A stretch of DNA of 36,706 nucleotides from Mojavia pulchra JT2-VF2 (GTDB taxonomy: Bacteria > Cyanobacteriota > Cyanobacteriia > Cyanobacteriales > Nostocaceae). Positions 9,416-18,140 of this stretch are shown one piece after another; the first letter of the stretch is position 1, and every line of letters starts with the position of its first letter. The DNA lies in contig JAHHHN010000046.1 of the NCBI GenBank assembly GCA_019359325.1, positions 1-36,706 of the forward strand, given 5' to 3'. The notes under the pieces are model-generated. The model did no database searches, was not told the DNA's origin, and worked only from the letters and a program-made list of their open reading frames with translations. The translations under genes were made by a program, and so were the position numbers.

Positions 9416-9532
9416 TTAAAACTCCAGAATATGCTGATATATATACTGAGCTTGTGTAGCCCGTCCATGAAGGAGGGTTTCCCGTACCTTGTTTGGGACG
9501 GTTAAATTTGAATAAGTTTTTAGCTGGCTCAT
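9416..9532 (-). CDS. Possible 38-residue small protein upstream of dnaK
   Basis: An ATG at 9532 opens a 38-codon frame beginning MSQLKTYSNLTVP and ending YIYQHILEF, on the dnaK strand and 125 bases before dnaK. The composition is protein-like (mixed polar and hydrophobic, no low complexity), but there is no Shine-Dalgarno and I do not recognise a family. It may be a real small protein, a leader peptide or chance. A TTG at 9607 could add 25 residues. Confidence 0.3.
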   Translation of the reverse strand: MSQLKTYSNLTVPNKVRETLLHGRATQAQYIYQHILEF

Positions 9533-9768
9533 GGATGAATTTGCTTTCACTCTGTCTAATGTATGAGAATTAATACTTTCAGCGATTAGGGTGAACCGTA
9601 ACGTCAAAGTGGTGTTTGCCGTCTTTAGGCAGCCTAAACTGTAGAACTACTGAGGAAAAATCCGCAATTAAAAGAGCGATCGCAAAGTTTGCTTGATTAA
9701 TTGAGTTAACTTGCGAATATTACTATTAATGTGGTTGGCAAATCCCAACCTTGAGGAAAAAATTGTTT

Positions 9769-10761
9769 ATGCGTCGTGCTTCTGGATGTTTATTTGGGCT
9801 GGCCTTTGGCGATGCCTTGGGTGCTGTAACCGAATTTTTGACTGTTGAGGAAATTTGCCGTCGCTTTCCCCCAAACGGCCCACAAGCACCAGCAGGCAAT
9901 CCAGCATTGGTAACTGATGACACGCAAATGACGTTAGCAGTAGGGCAGGCAATTGTTGAAGTTTCAGCGTCAAACTTGACTGTAACTAGTTTAGAACCTG
10001 CGCTCAGACGTGCTTTTATCGAGTGGTTGAACAGTCCAGATAATAACCGTGCCCCTGGTCTGACTTGCTTGCGCTCTTGTGAAAATTTGCAGGCTGGGAT
10101 ACCTTGGCAGCAAGCAACTAGGGCAAACTCCAAGGGTTGTGGTGCAAATATGCGTGTCGCACCTGTAGGATTATTGCCATTAGATGAAACAAACCGTGCA
10201 GCGATCGCTCAATTTCAAGCAGCAGTTACTCACGGTCATCCTACAGCCCTTGCGGCCTCAGATTTAACCGCAGCTGCGATCGCTGACCTTGCTAGGGGAG
10301 GCGATCCGCAAGGTTTGCCTAATCGACTGCGTAACTATGCTCTAAGTCAACGCTTAGTCTACCACTCGAATTGGTTAGGTTCCCTCTGGCAAAGCCCCCA
10401 CATTAATACACCAGAGGAATTCATTAGCCGTGGGTGGGATGAATGCCTAGCCGTGCTTGACCGTCTTGATGCTGCATTAAAAAACCCAAACCGAGACACT
10501 GACCCTTGCTTGGCAACAGGTGAAGGTTGGGTAGCAGAAGAAGCCTTAGCAACAGGTTTATTATGCTTTTTGCTCTTTCCAGAAGAACCTTTAGCAGCAC
10601 TGCGTCGCGCTGCACTCACAGCAGGTGATTCTGACTCAATTGCTTGTTTAACTGGTGCTTTCGCTGGGGCATACTTGGGAATGGCTGCATGGCCTGAAGA
10701 TTGGGTAATTCGCATTGAATACCGCGACCAACTAGCAGCATTGGGTAAACTTTGGGATTGA
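9769..10761 (+). CDS. ADP-ribosylglycohydrolase (DraG/ARH) family protein
   Basis: A 330-residue DraG-like enzyme, expected to remove ADP-ribose from proteins or small molecules using two Mg ions. Family motifs run in order: 'FGDALGAVTEF' at the N-terminus, the metal site 'TDDTQM', 'SKGCGANMRVAP', 'THGHPTALAAS', and the C-terminal metal site 'AGDSDSIACLTGAFAGAYLG'. All metal-binding acidic clusters look intact, so it should be active. The ATG at 9769 is chosen because TGAGGAAA lies about 9 bases before it; a TTG at 9751 would overlap that site. It is divergent from dnaK. There is no neighbouring ADP-ribosyltransferase or dinitrogenase reductase gene, so a role in nitrogenase control is not supported by context. 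Confidence 0.88.
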   Translation: MRRASGCLFGLAFGDALGAVTEFLTVEEICRRFPPNGPQAPAGNPALVTDDTQMTLAVGQAIVEVSASNLTVTSLEPALRRAFIEWLNSPDNNRAPGLTCLRSCENLQAGIPWQQATRANSKGCGANMRVAPVGLLPLDETNRAAIAQFQAAVTHGHPTALAASDLTAAAIADLARGGDPQGLPNRLRNYALSQRLVYHSNWLGSLWQSPHINTPEEFISRGWDECLAVLDRLDAALKNPNRDTDPCLATGEGWVAEEALATGLLCFLLFPEEPLAALRRAALTAGDSDSIACLTGAFAGAYLGMAAWPEDWVIRIEYRDQLAALGKLWD

Positions 10762-10826
10762 GTATTCATGTTGGGTTTTTCTGTTGGTAAAATCACAAAA
10801 GCGCCAATCTCAACAATTCCGCTAGC

Positions 10827-11684
10827 GTGAAAACCGACAGCATTTTTTATCGTCTTTTTCAAGAACTTCCCAGTATCTTTTTTGAATTAATCGGCAATCC
10901 TCCCGAAAGTGCAGAGGCTTACCAATTCTCATCAATTGAAATTAAGCAAACTGCATTCCGCATAGATGGCGTTTTTCTACCTACTCAAGGAGAGCAAAAC
11001 CCAATTTACTTTGTCGAAGTTCAGTTTCAAACCGATGCAGAAATTTATTCACGTCTGTTTTCCGAAATCTTTTTATACCTGCGTCAAAATCAACCTCAAA
11101 ATTCATGGCGGGCAGTAGTTATCTATCCAAATCGCAGCCTTGATACCTCAGATATCAATAATTACAGCGAATTACTCAATAGCCAGCGTGTAATTCGCAT
11201 TTATCTTGATGAATTAGGTGAAACAGTATCTCTGCCAGTTGGTATTGCTACTATTAAATTAATAGTAGAAAGTGAGGAAACAGCAATCTCGACTGCCAGA
11301 GAGTTAATAAACAGAACACAACAAGCAATCAACACAGAATCAGACAGAAGACAGTTATTAGAATTAATAGAGACAATCTTAATTTACAAATTTCCGAGGA
11401 TGAATCGAGAGGAGATTGAGAATATGTTTGGTTTAAGTGAGTTGAAGCAGACGAGAGTTTACCAAGAAGCCAAACAAGAAGGCATAGAAGAAGGTATACA
11501 AGAAGGTAAGCAAGAAGGTATACAAGAAGGACGCTTGGAAGCAAAATTAGAATCTGTAACTCGATTATTGACTTTAGGTTTAACGATTGAACAAATTTCA
11601 CAAGCTTTGGATTTGGAAATTGAACAAGTTCAGCAAGCCGCCCAAAAGTCAAATAATCAAGAGGATAAATCGAAAGGAGATTGA
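10827..11684 (+). CDS. Rpn-type recombination-promoting nuclease / putative transposase
   Basis: A 285-residue member of the large cyanobacterial Rpn (PD-(D/E)XK, formerly DUF2887-like) group. The opening MKTDSIFYRLFQELP is typical of the family and fixes the start as the GTG at 10827. The nuclease core shows an Asp in 'RIDGVFLP' and 'VEVQFQ', where Gln stands in the place of the usual active-site Lys, as is common in this group. Residues about 216-238 are a short EGIQEGKQEG repeat followed by a small helical tail. Such genes are numerous and fast-evolving in Nostoc and are linked to RecA-independent recombination in E. coli; the cellular role here is unknown. The stop codon lies inside a short duplicate of the gene's own sequence (11667-11702). 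Confidence 0.85.
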   Translation: MKTDSIFYRLFQELPSIFFELIGNPPESAEAYQFSSIEIKQTAFRIDGVFLPTQGEQNPIYFVEVQFQTDAEIYSRLFSEIFLYLRQNQPQNSWRAVVIYPNRSLDTSDINNYSELLNSQRVIRIYLDELGETVSLPVGIATIKLIVESEETAISTARELINRTQQAINTESDRRQLLELIETILIYKFPRMNREEIENMFGLSELKQTRVYQEAKQEGIEEGIQEGKQEGIQEGRLEAKLESVTRLLTLGLTIEQISQALDLEIEQVQQAAQKSNNQEDKSKGD

Positions 11685-11702
11685 GAATATGTTTCGTATA
11701 AG
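11402..11702 (+). repeat. Internal segment of the Rpn gene duplicated at its 3' end
   Basis: Sequence at 11402-11437 (core aggagattgagaatatgttt) recurs at 11667-11702 with only a few changes. In the first copy it is read as NREEIENMF; in the second it is read in another frame and supplies the stop TGA. The separation is 265 bases. Confidence 0.75.
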
Positions 11703-11728
11703 TAATTTTGAATTAGCATTCTATCCCT

Positions 11729-12220
11729 ATGTCAGCCGAACAAAACAAGTCTATTGTGCTGCAAATGTACCAGTCCTTCGACCAAGGCAATTTAGAGCAA
11801 GTACAAGAGTATCTTGCCCCAAATTTTGTTGCTCACATCCCTGGTGCTAGCAAAGCGCTAAATCGGGAAGCATTCATGCAGTCTGTACTGATGATTTTTC
11901 GTTCTGCTTTCCCTGATGGAATGCACAAGTTTGAAGATGTAATTGTCGAAGGCGATAAAGTTGTAACACGTGGGACTTTTAGTGGTAATCATCGTGGAGA
12001 ATTACAAGGCATTCCTCCCACAGGTAAGCTAATTACTATTCCTTTCTTTCACATAGATCGCATTGAAAATGATAAACTCGTAGAACACTGGGGATATAGT
12101 GACTTACTAAGCTTGATGCAGCAATTAGGAATAGTTTCGCTACCAGGGCCTGGTTTGATTGCACGGAAATTATATTTGGCGATCGCTTCACTTACTAAAT
12201 TCAACAAAGAAGCGTCTTGA
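11729..12220 (+). CDS. SnoaL-like ester cyclase / NTF2-fold protein
   Basis: A 163-residue protein with the SnoaL-like cone fold: N-terminal helices ('NKSIVLQMYQSFDQGN'), 'YLAPNFVAHIPG', the family segment 'VEGDKVVTRGTFSGNHRGE', 'GIPPTGKLITIPFFHIDRI', and 'KLVEHWGYSD'. These features are typical of bacterial 'ester cyclase' annotations, whose substrates are mostly unknown. Residues about 137-163 form a C-terminal tail beyond the usual domain, with a hydrophobic helix-like part. The ATG at 11729 begins right at the domain; there is no visible Shine-Dalgarno. It lies 44 bases after the Rpn gene on the same strand and may be co-transcribed, without implying shared function. Confidence 0.8.
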   Translation: MSAEQNKSIVLQMYQSFDQGNLEQVQEYLAPNFVAHIPGASKALNREAFMQSVLMIFRSAFPDGMHKFEDVIVEGDKVVTRGTFSGNHRGELQGIPPTGKLITIPFFHIDRIENDKLVEHWGYSDLLSLMQQLGIVSLPGPGLIARKLYLAIASLTKFNKEAS

Positions 12221-12260
12221 TTAAATAGATATCATTAATTTTTTATTTTGAATTGTTCGT

Positions 12261-13316
12261 ATGGTTACTCTGTCTGCCAGTTTGCAAGCTAGACTTTCTC
12301 AACCCCTGAAAATCGGCTCTTTTGAGGTAAAAAGCCGGGTTCTTCAATCGCCTTTATCTGGGGTGACAGATTTGGTGTTTCGCCGTCTGGTGCGTCGCTA
12401 TGCGCCAGATTCGATGATGTACACGGAAATGGTGAATGCAACGGGGTTGCACTATGTCAAAGAGTTGCCCAAAATCATGGAGGTAGACCCCAATGAACGA
12501 CCAATTAGCATCCAGTTATTTGACTGTCGCCCAGATTTTTTGGCAGAAGCAGCAGTAAAAGCAGTTGCAGAAGGCGCTGATACTGTTGATATTAATATGG
12601 GCTGTCCAGTAAATAAAATTACTAAAAATGGTGGCGGTTCTTCACTTTTACGCCAACCAGAAGTAGCTGAGGCAATTGTGCGGGAGGTGGTAAAAGCTGT
12701 TGATGTACCAGTAACAGTTAAAACCCGTATCGGTTGGAATGACAAGGAAATTACCATTCTCGATTTTGCCAAGCGGATGGAAGATGCTGGGGCAAAAATG
12801 ATTACCGTGCATGGACGCACCCGCGCCCAAGGGTACAATGGCAATGCACGCTGGGAATGGATTGCTCGTGTAAAGGAAATTCTTTCTATCCCGGTGATTG
12901 GGAATGGAGATATTTTCTCAGTTGAAGCGGCGGTGAAATGCTTAGAGCAAACTGGTGCTGATGGGGTAATGTGTTCTCGCGGAACTTTGGGTTATCCGTT
13001 TTTGGTGGGAGAAATTGATTATTTCCTCAAAACCGGGGAAATGTTACCGCCACCAACTCCAATTCAACGGTTGGAATGTGCCAGAGAACATTTACAAGCT
13101 TTATGGGAATATAAAGGCGATCGCGGTGTTCGTCAATCGCGTAAGCACATGACTTGGTATGCTAAAGGCTTTGTTGGTGCAGCCGATTTGCGCGGACAGC
13201 TAAGTGTTGTTGAAACAGTACAGCAAGGCGTGGATTTGCTTAATCGAGCAATTGAGCAATTAGCTAATGGTTACGAACCGGAAGTAGAAACAGAATCTAG
13301 CTTTGCTTTGGTGTAA
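12261..13316 (+). CDS. dusB: tRNA-dihydrouridine synthase, DusB type
   Basis: A 351-residue FMN-dependent TIM-barrel enzyme that reduces uridine to dihydrouridine in tRNA D-loops using NADPH. It shows 'LQSPLSGVTDLVFRRL' at the N-terminus, 'QLFDCRPD', the catalytic C115 in 'NMGCPVNKITKNGGGSSLL', the phosphate/FMN-binding 'VTVKTRIGW', 'ITVHGRTRAQGYNG', 'IPVIGNGDI' and 'GADGVMCSRGTLGYPFL'. The C-terminal helical tRNA-binding domain covers about residues 260-340. Length and motif spacing are normal. The motifs match DusB/NifR3 better than DusA or DusC. The gene is 40 bases after the SnoaL-like gene, same strand. The last 15 residues are an acidic tail without known role. Confidence 0.93.
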   Translation: MVTLSASLQARLSQPLKIGSFEVKSRVLQSPLSGVTDLVFRRLVRRYAPDSMMYTEMVNATGLHYVKELPKIMEVDPNERPISIQLFDCRPDFLAEAAVKAVAEGADTVDINMGCPVNKITKNGGGSSLLRQPEVAEAIVREVVKAVDVPVTVKTRIGWNDKEITILDFAKRMEDAGAKMITVHGRTRAQGYNGNARWEWIARVKEILSIPVIGNGDIFSVEAAVKCLEQTGADGVMCSRGTLGYPFLVGEIDYFLKTGEMLPPPTPIQRLECAREHLQALWEYKGDRGVRQSRKHMTWYAKGFVGAADLRGQLSVVETVQQGVDLLNRAIEQLANGYEPEVETESSFALV

Positions 13317-13333
13317 GAGTCATCTTTTAATAA

Positions 13334-13480
13334 TTGGTAATGATTAATTAAATAAAATCTATATCTAGTTAACCATTACCAACCTCTAGCTTAAAAGAGT
13401 GCTGAGTTCTGAGTTCTGAGTGGAAGAGTTCGGAGTTATCCCCTTGTCCCCTTGTTCCTCTGTCCCCCAGTCCCTGCTTC
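13334..13480. repeat. Inverted repeat plus STRR block between convergent genes
   Basis: Arms TTGGTAATGATTAA (13334-13347) and TTAACCATTACCAA (13379-13392) pair with one mismatch across 31 bases. They are followed by a heptamer run of ctgagtt (13402-13421) and a C/T-rich run with repeated ccccttgt and cagtccctgc up to about 13480. The block fills the gap between the dihydrouridine synthase and DUF2059 genes and may end both transcripts, though no T-run follows the stem. Confidence 0.6.
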
Positions 13481-13510
13481 CTTTTTTATCGGAACTGCTT
13501 CTGCCAACTC

Positions 13511-14014
13511 TTATTGCCGACGGCGAATATATCCTTCCGCTTCTAATTTTTTGATAGCTCTGGCGGCAGCATCTTTTCCATATCTTAGTCCAATTGTTGC
13601 CGATTCTCTGGAAAGTTGGGGAAGAACCGTAAGCGTTTTTTGCCCTAATGGTGTTTGATAAAATGCAATAATTTGTTTTATCTCATCATGAGTGAAATAT
13701 TTATTATAAAGAGGCACAAACTCATTAACCATTTCTTCTGGTTTTAACTCTGCTTGAAAAGTATCCCAAAATTTCGCTGGAACTTGAGGATATTCAGTTT
13801 TCATTGCACTTACCATTTGACTAATGATTTGTCGGGAAAGATTGCTTGCACCTGTTATATCTAACAACTTTCTAATGTTATTGATTTTTTCTTGGTCTTG
13901 AGTATTAGTTGTTGGCGCAGTTCTGTTATTATTCGTAGCCTGAGCAAAAGCTACTCCCTGAAAAGTAGTTATTGCTGATATCACAACTGCTGAAATCAAA
14001 AGTTTGGTCTTCAT
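13511..14014 (-). CDS. Secreted DUF2059 protein
   Basis: A 167-residue exported protein. Residues 1-24 are a signal peptide (KTKLL, hydrophobic core, then 'GVAFA-QA' as a likely signal peptidase I site). A Thr/Asn-rich linker (25-40) leads to a helical DUF2059-type domain: 'IRKLLDITGASNLSRQIISQMV', 'FWDTFQAELKPEEMVNEFVP' and 'LYNKYFTHDEIKQIIAFYQT', followed by 'PLGQKTLTVLPQLSRES'. That order is typical of the family, which is periplasmic or outer-membrane associated and of unknown function. The start is the only ATG before the signal peptide. The gene is convergent with the dihydrouridine synthase gene. Confidence 0.88.
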   Translation of the reverse strand: MKTKLLISAVVISAITTFQGVAFAQATNNNRTAPTTNTQDQEKINNIRKLLDITGASNLSRQIISQMVSAMKTEYPQVPAKFWDTFQAELKPEEMVNEFVPLYNKYFTHDEIKQIIAFYQTPLGQKTLTVLPQLSRESATIGLRYGKDAAARAIKKLEAEGYIRRRQ

Positions 14015-14192
14015 AATATTTATGAAAAATTATTAATTCAAAATCCTTAGAATACTTGAAAAATCAAGCAGTATTTATATGATCTACTTAAATATTTTTA
14101 CTGTCAAGTTTATAACTATATACTTTATCTACTATAAATTAGTAGCTCATTCTTTCCTGTTCCCTGTCCCCTGTTATCTACCATACATTAAA

Positions 14193-15656
14193 TTATTCTT
14201 GTATCACCTTGAGAGTATGTAAATTTGTATCAGTACAACCAGTGATAAATCCTCCCATTGCTTGAATTTGTTGCAAGTACTCAATGGCAGATTTTGTAAT
14301 TACTTCTCCTGGCATTAACACCGGAATTCCAGGAGGATAGGGACAGACGATTTCTGCACAGATGCGATCGCACGTCTCTAATAAAGGTAATGTTTCACTA
14401 GCAGCAAAAAAAGCCTCGCGGGGTGAAATTTTCAAAGAATACTCGAATTCGCTGGGCGGATTTTGGCAAATTGGGTTTTGTGCAATCAAGTTGGTGCGGC
14501 GATATCCTTGGGCAAGGGTAATAAAACCTTGGGCTAATTCCTCAATATCTCCTTTGGTGTTACCCAAACTAATAATAAAAGTAAGATGTTGCAGTGATGA
14601 ACATTCAGCCGTTACACCTAGCTTTTCATCTAGAATTTCCTCAGCCTCAAATCCGGTTAAGCCTAAGCCAGAAACAGTAACGGTTAATCGTGTTTTGTCT
14701 AAACCCACAAAGCCAGGAGAAGCAGGGTTATCAATAATCGATAATCCGGGAATTTGACTAATTCTGGTTCTAGCTGCTTTTGCAAGTTGCAAAGTCCGAG
14801 TCATCAAGCGTTCCCCATCAATTGCCATTTGCTGACGCGCTGCATCGAGGGAAGCTAAAAGTAAATAACTGGGGCTGGTAGACTGGACTAGTTGCAAAGC
14901 TTTACTCACTCGATCAGCGTTTATCCTGTTACCTTGGATGTGCAGCATTGATGCTTGCGTCATCGCACCCAGAGTTTTGTGGATAGATTGTACAGTTAAA
15001 TCTGCACCTGCGGCTAAGGCTGGGGTGGGTAATTCGGGATGAAAGGCGAAGTGTGGGCCGTGTGCCTCATCTACGAGTAAAGGGATATTGTATTGATGGG
15101 TAATGTGAGCGATCGCTTCCACATCTCCACAGACACCGTAATATGTTGGGTAAACTATCATCACTGCTTTCGCATCAGGATACTGTTGCAGTGCAGATTG
15201 CACAGCGCTAGGTGTAATGCAATGAGCAATATCTAAAACTGAGTCATAGTCAGGATTGAGAAAAATTGGTATAGCACCGGAGAGAATTAAGCCGGCGATC
15301 GCAGATGAATGCACATTTCGCGGCAGAATAATTTTATCGCCTGTACTACAGGTAGCGAGAATTGCTGCCTCAACTCCACAGGTAGAACCGTTAACCAAAA
15401 ACCAAGTTTGAGCAGCGCCAAATGCTTCAGCCGCCAATTGTTGCGCCTGCTGAATCACACCTTGGGGTGCAAACAGATTATCTAAATCTGCTAATTCTGT
15501 TAAATCAGCGCGAAACATAGCTTTACCTAACAAATCAGCCAAGGGTTGAGAAATTCCCTCTCCCCGCTTATGTCCTGGCGTGTAAAAGGACGCATGAGGA
15601 TGTGCTACACAGGCTTTTAAGGCGTTTAATAATGGCGTTTGGTTTTGATTAAGCAT
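14193..15656 (-). CDS. Orn/Lys/Arg decarboxylase family PLP enzyme
   Basis: A 487-residue PLP-dependent fold-type I enzyme of the short (about 480-residue) Orn/Lys/Arg decarboxylase group. Evidence: 'FYTPGHKRGEG' at the N-terminus, 'VNGSTCGVEAAILA', 'ILPRNVHSSAI', 'VYPTYYGVCGD', 'PLLVDEAHGPHF', the PLP Schiff-base Lys K227 in 'QSIHKTLGAMTQ', and the C-terminal 'CPYPPGIPVLMPGE' typical of the family. It probably decarboxylates a basic amino acid to a polyamine precursor; motifs alone do not choose among lysine, ornithine and arginine. The ATG at 15656 is preferred; a TTG at 15695 adds 13 residues with no family match. The gene stands alone, with a 129-bp repeat element upstream at 15718-15846. 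Confidence 0.9.
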   Translation of the reverse strand: MLNQNQTPLLNALKACVAHPHASFYTPGHKRGEGISQPLADLLGKAMFRADLTELADLDNLFAPQGVIQQAQQLAAEAFGAAQTWFLVNGSTCGVEAAILATCSTGDKIILPRNVHSSAIAGLILSGAIPIFLNPDYDSVLDIAHCITPSAVQSALQQYPDAKAVMIVYPTYYGVCGDVEAIAHITHQYNIPLLVDEAHGPHFAFHPELPTPALAAGADLTVQSIHKTLGAMTQASMLHIQGNRINADRVSKALQLVQSTSPSYLLLASLDAARQQMAIDGERLMTRTLQLAKAARTRISQIPGLSIIDNPASPGFVGLDKTRLTVTVSGLGLTGFEAEEILDEKLGVTAECSSLQHLTFIISLGNTKGDIEELAQGFITLAQGYRRTNLIAQNPICQNPPSEFEYSLKISPREAFFAASETLPLLETCDRICAEIVCPYPPGIPVLMPGEVITKSAIEYLQQIQAMGGFITGCTDTNLHTLKVIQE

Positions 15657-15717
15657 GAAAGAGATATCGGAGTTACTGTTAACTTTTTTGCCCAATCATT
15701 TCGTATATTTGTGTTAC

Positions 15718-15846
15718 ATATAGGACTCATATTTGATTTTTGAACAAAATTCAGTACACCTTTATCCCTTCTTCCCAGTCCCCAGTCCCCAATCCCCAGT
15801 CCCTTACCTCTACGAGTGATTCAGAAATCAAATCGGATTGCTATAT
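15718..15846 (-). mobile_element. 129-bp MITE-like element, copy 1
   Basis: Identical at 128 of 129 positions by eye to 30057-30185, in inverted orientation. The ends ATATAGCAATCCGATTTGATTT and ATATAGGACTCATATTTGATTT (22 bases each, given here as two imperfect terminal inverted repeats) agree at 18 of 22 positions; the centre holds gggactgggg-type repeats. No open frame. It has the form of a non-autonomous TA-targeting element. Confidence 0.8.
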
Positions 15847-15880
15847 CTGCCTATGATTGCAAAAGGAGTTAAATTAGCAT

Positions 15881-17656
15881 TTACTCATTTTTAGCCTTCA
15901 CAGGAATTTTAATTACAAATTCTGTCCCTTGCCCTGGAGCAGAGATACAGCTAATTTGTCCGCCATGTTTTTCAACTATGATCTGATAGCTGATTGATAA
16001 ACCCATTCCAGTACCTTTACCCACGGGTTTGGTAGTAAAAAAGGGGTCAAATAACTTTGAATGCATTTTTTCATGAATGCCAGAACCATTATCCGCAATG
16101 CTTATTGCTATCCATTCGCTATCTAGTATTTCGGTACGAATGCGAATTGTCGGTAATAAGTTATTGGATTTTTCTGCTTTATTAATTATTACCCATGATG
16201 CATTACTATCTTGTAAAGCATCAATGGCATTGTTAAGGATATTCATAAAAACTTGATTGAGTTGGGAGGGATAGCATTCTATTAAAGGTAATTGACCGTA
16301 TTCTTTAATAACTTTGATTTCTGGACGTTCATGTCTAGCTTGTAAATAGTATTCCATAATTATTAAAGTACTATCGATACCTTCATGAATATCGACCTGT
16401 TTAATATCAGCTTTCTGTAAATGAGAAAAGGTTTTGAGTGATTTAACAATATCAGTAATTCGTTGCGTTCCCATTGCCATTGAATTTAAAACTTTAGTTA
16501 AATCTTGAGTTAAAAAATCTAGTTCATTTTCTTCTATTAATTCTTGAATCTCTTGAGGTGGATTTGGATAATTCTCTTGATAATGTTGGATTAAATTTAA
16601 CAAGATATCAGTATGTTTTTTAGCATAAATGAGATTGCCATGAATAAAGTTAACAGGATTATTAATTTCATGAGCAATTCCAGCAACAAGTTGTCCCAAA
16701 CTAGACATCTTTTCAGAATTAATTAGTTGATATTGAGTTTTTTGAAGCTTGTTTAAAGTTTCCTGAAGGTTAGCATTAGTTTGTTCAAGACGATCGGATT
16801 GACTGATAGTAGATTGCTCAGAAACATCCAATAACTGAGTTAATGTTGCAATTTGTGAGTTGAGACGCAGAAAAATTTCATCTTTATTAGTTGCCGTTGC
16901 AATTTTTTCATTCACAACAGGTTGTCTATGACTGCTGAAAATTTTGTCTGACTCAAAAGGTAAGATTGCCATTTTAACGTTTAATGCTAGCGGACGCAAT
17001 AAATCGACACTCATTCGAGGGACTGCCACTTTCAAGAACATGAGAATCACAAACATATTGCCAGAAGGTAATAATCCACCAAAGCCAACTACAGACTTAA
17101 TATTAAACGGGATAACAAATGATGTTTGTGAAGGAATGTAAGGGCTACCCAAGGCATCAGGAACGTAAAATACGTTATACATCCGCTGTTCTAAATCAGT
17201 TAATAAATTAGGGTCTGGCTGAACTACATTACTTAGATTCAAACCTAATTGTTGTATAAGTTTGTAAATCATTGGGATGCTGGCGATCGCATCTTCATTT
17301 ACTAGAGGAATAGCTTTATGCCCTGAAGATTTGTGCCGCGAATTCCATTCTGGTAGTTCCCCAGCGCTGGCCAATAAAGTCAAGCACTTAAGAGTATCTT
17401 CAGGTACATAATTACCTAACAGACTATCTGCATACTCTTGCAAATCTGGTGTTAGTCCTCCATAGGAATGAGTTTTAAAAAAACGGGCAAGAACACATGA
17501 TTTTTCACCAGTTTTTTTATCAATTAAATGTGTATAAAGATAATTAATAATGTGGTTACTAACCTCTTCCATACTATTAGCTTGATTGCCTAAATTTCGC
17601 AAAGCTAAACCGCATTCTGACATATTTCTTAAAGTAAAATTTTGCAAATCATACAT
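15881..17656 (-). CDS. Soluble sensor histidine kinase with an N-terminal cyanobacterial sensory domain
   Basis: A 591-residue kinase. Residues about 1-245 are a sensory domain recurrent in Nostoc kinases ('MSECGLALRNLGNQANSMEE', 'CVLARFFKTHSYG', 'LTLLASAGELPEWNSRH', 'VPDALGSPYIPSQTSFVIPF'), function unknown. A coiled coil follows (about 265-310), then HisKA with H329 in 'GIAHEINNPVNF', and HATPase with 'QLNQVFMNILNNAIDAL', 'IADNGSGI', 'FFTTKPVGKGTGMGLSIS' and 'HGGQISCIS'. There is no receiver or membrane helix, so it should phosphorylate a separate regulator. The ATG at 17656 is chosen: TTAGGAGAT lies 8-9 bases before it, while the ATG at 17665 directly abuts AGGAG. No partner regulator is adjacent. 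Confidence 0.92.
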   Translation of the reverse strand: MYDLQNFTLRNMSECGLALRNLGNQANSMEEVSNHIINYLYTHLIDKKTGEKSCVLARFFKTHSYGGLTPDLQEYADSLLGNYVPEDTLKCLTLLASAGELPEWNSRHKSSGHKAIPLVNEDAIASIPMIYKLIQQLGLNLSNVVQPDPNLLTDLEQRMYNVFYVPDALGSPYIPSQTSFVIPFNIKSVVGFGGLLPSGNMFVILMFLKVAVPRMSVDLLRPLALNVKMAILPFESDKIFSSHRQPVVNEKIATATNKDEIFLRLNSQIATLTQLLDVSEQSTISQSDRLEQTNANLQETLNKLQKTQYQLINSEKMSSLGQLVAGIAHEINNPVNFIHGNLIYAKKHTDILLNLIQHYQENYPNPPQEIQELIEENELDFLTQDLTKVLNSMAMGTQRITDIVKSLKTFSHLQKADIKQVDIHEGIDSTLIIMEYYLQARHERPEIKVIKEYGQLPLIECYPSQLNQVFMNILNNAIDALQDSNASWVIINKAEKSNNLLPTIRIRTEILDSEWIAISIADNGSGIHEKMHSKLFDPFFTTKPVGKGTGMGLSISYQIIVEKHGGQISCISAPGQGTEFVIKIPVKAKNE

Positions 17657-17690
17657 TATAGACATCTCCTAATATGACTAGAGAAAGGCC

Positions 17691-17786
17691 ATGGCAAAAT
17701 ACGCACCCAAACAAGAACAAGTTGTTAAGTTTGCAGAATGCGAAATATCAATGTTCTTGCTTGACTATGAAAGAAAACCAAGATAA
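17691..17786 (+). CDS. Doubtful 31-residue small ORF
   Basis: ATG at 17691, preceded by GAGAAAGG two bases away, opens MAKYAPKQEQVVKFAECEIS and ends after 31 codons. It is divergent from the kinase gene, 34 bases from the kinase ATG. The ribosome site and charged start make it just worth listing, but the short length and close spacing of the site leave chance as the likelier explanation. No family recognised. Confidence 0.2.
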   Translation: MAKYAPKQEQVVKFAECEISMFLLDYERKPR

Positions 17787-17916
17787 ATCAGTTTTAATCT
17801 ATACAATATAAATTTCAGCAATGTATGAAGTAAGGCTTATTAAAGCTTAATTAAACTGAGTCACTATATAAAGCTTGTAATTGATGAAAGCTTGTAATTG
17901 ACGAGTAATAAAAACA

Positions 17917-18071
17917 GAACTTACGCACTCAGATCCCCCAACCCCCTTAAAAAGGGGCAACCCTGCGCCCTTGCGGGTTCTCCGACTCCCTCAGTGGCGT
18001 GGCTTTAGACGTTCCCCCTTTTTTAAGGGGGGTTAGGGGGATCAGGATTTGAGACTTCAGTGCGTAAGTCC
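17917..18071 (+). mobile_element. MITE-like element with ACTTACGCACT ends, copy 1
   Basis: Terminal inverted repeats ACTTACGCACT (17919-17929) and AGTGCGTAAGT (18059-18069) are perfect over 11 bases. Inside are GATCCCCCAACCCCCTT on one side and AAGGGGGGTTAGGGGGATC on the other, forming a second inverted repeat, around a GC-rich middle (ctgcgcccttgcgggtt). A second copy in the same orientation lies at 22820-22975. No coding capacity. Confidence 0.8.
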
Positions 18072-18140
18072 TAAAAAAGTGAAAAGAGTTGCAAAGGCAT
18101 TTGATATCTCTCATGAAGTTTTTCTAACACCACCGTCAAA

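Larger units (their letters stand above)
9291..9768. other. Divergent dnaK / ADP-ribosylglycohydrolase intergenic region
   Basis: About 480 bases between two divergently transcribed genes. It contains an inverted repeat at 9349-9370, a doubtful 38-codon frame on the minus strand (9416-9532), and a HIP1 octamer near 9675. The dnaK leader and promoter must lie here. No CIRCE (TTAGCACTC-N9-GAGTGCTAA) is present, which fits a sigma-factor-controlled dnaK, not an HrcA-controlled one. Confidence 0.5.

Noticed and set aside
9291-9768. CIRCE heat-shock operator upstream of dnaK
   Set aside because: I looked for TTAGCACTC-N9-GAGTGCTAA and found no match on either strand.
9769-10761. Role in nitrogenase switch-off (DraG) for the ADP-ribosylglycohydrolase
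   Set aside because: No DraT, nif or ammonium-signalling gene is nearby; the family has many other roles.
11587-11850. An 87-codon frame between the Rpn and SnoaL-like genes
   Set aside because: It is antiphase to both genes; its only familiar part (NRKEIENMF) comes from the duplicated Rpn segment. It is noted as a duplication and not as a gene.
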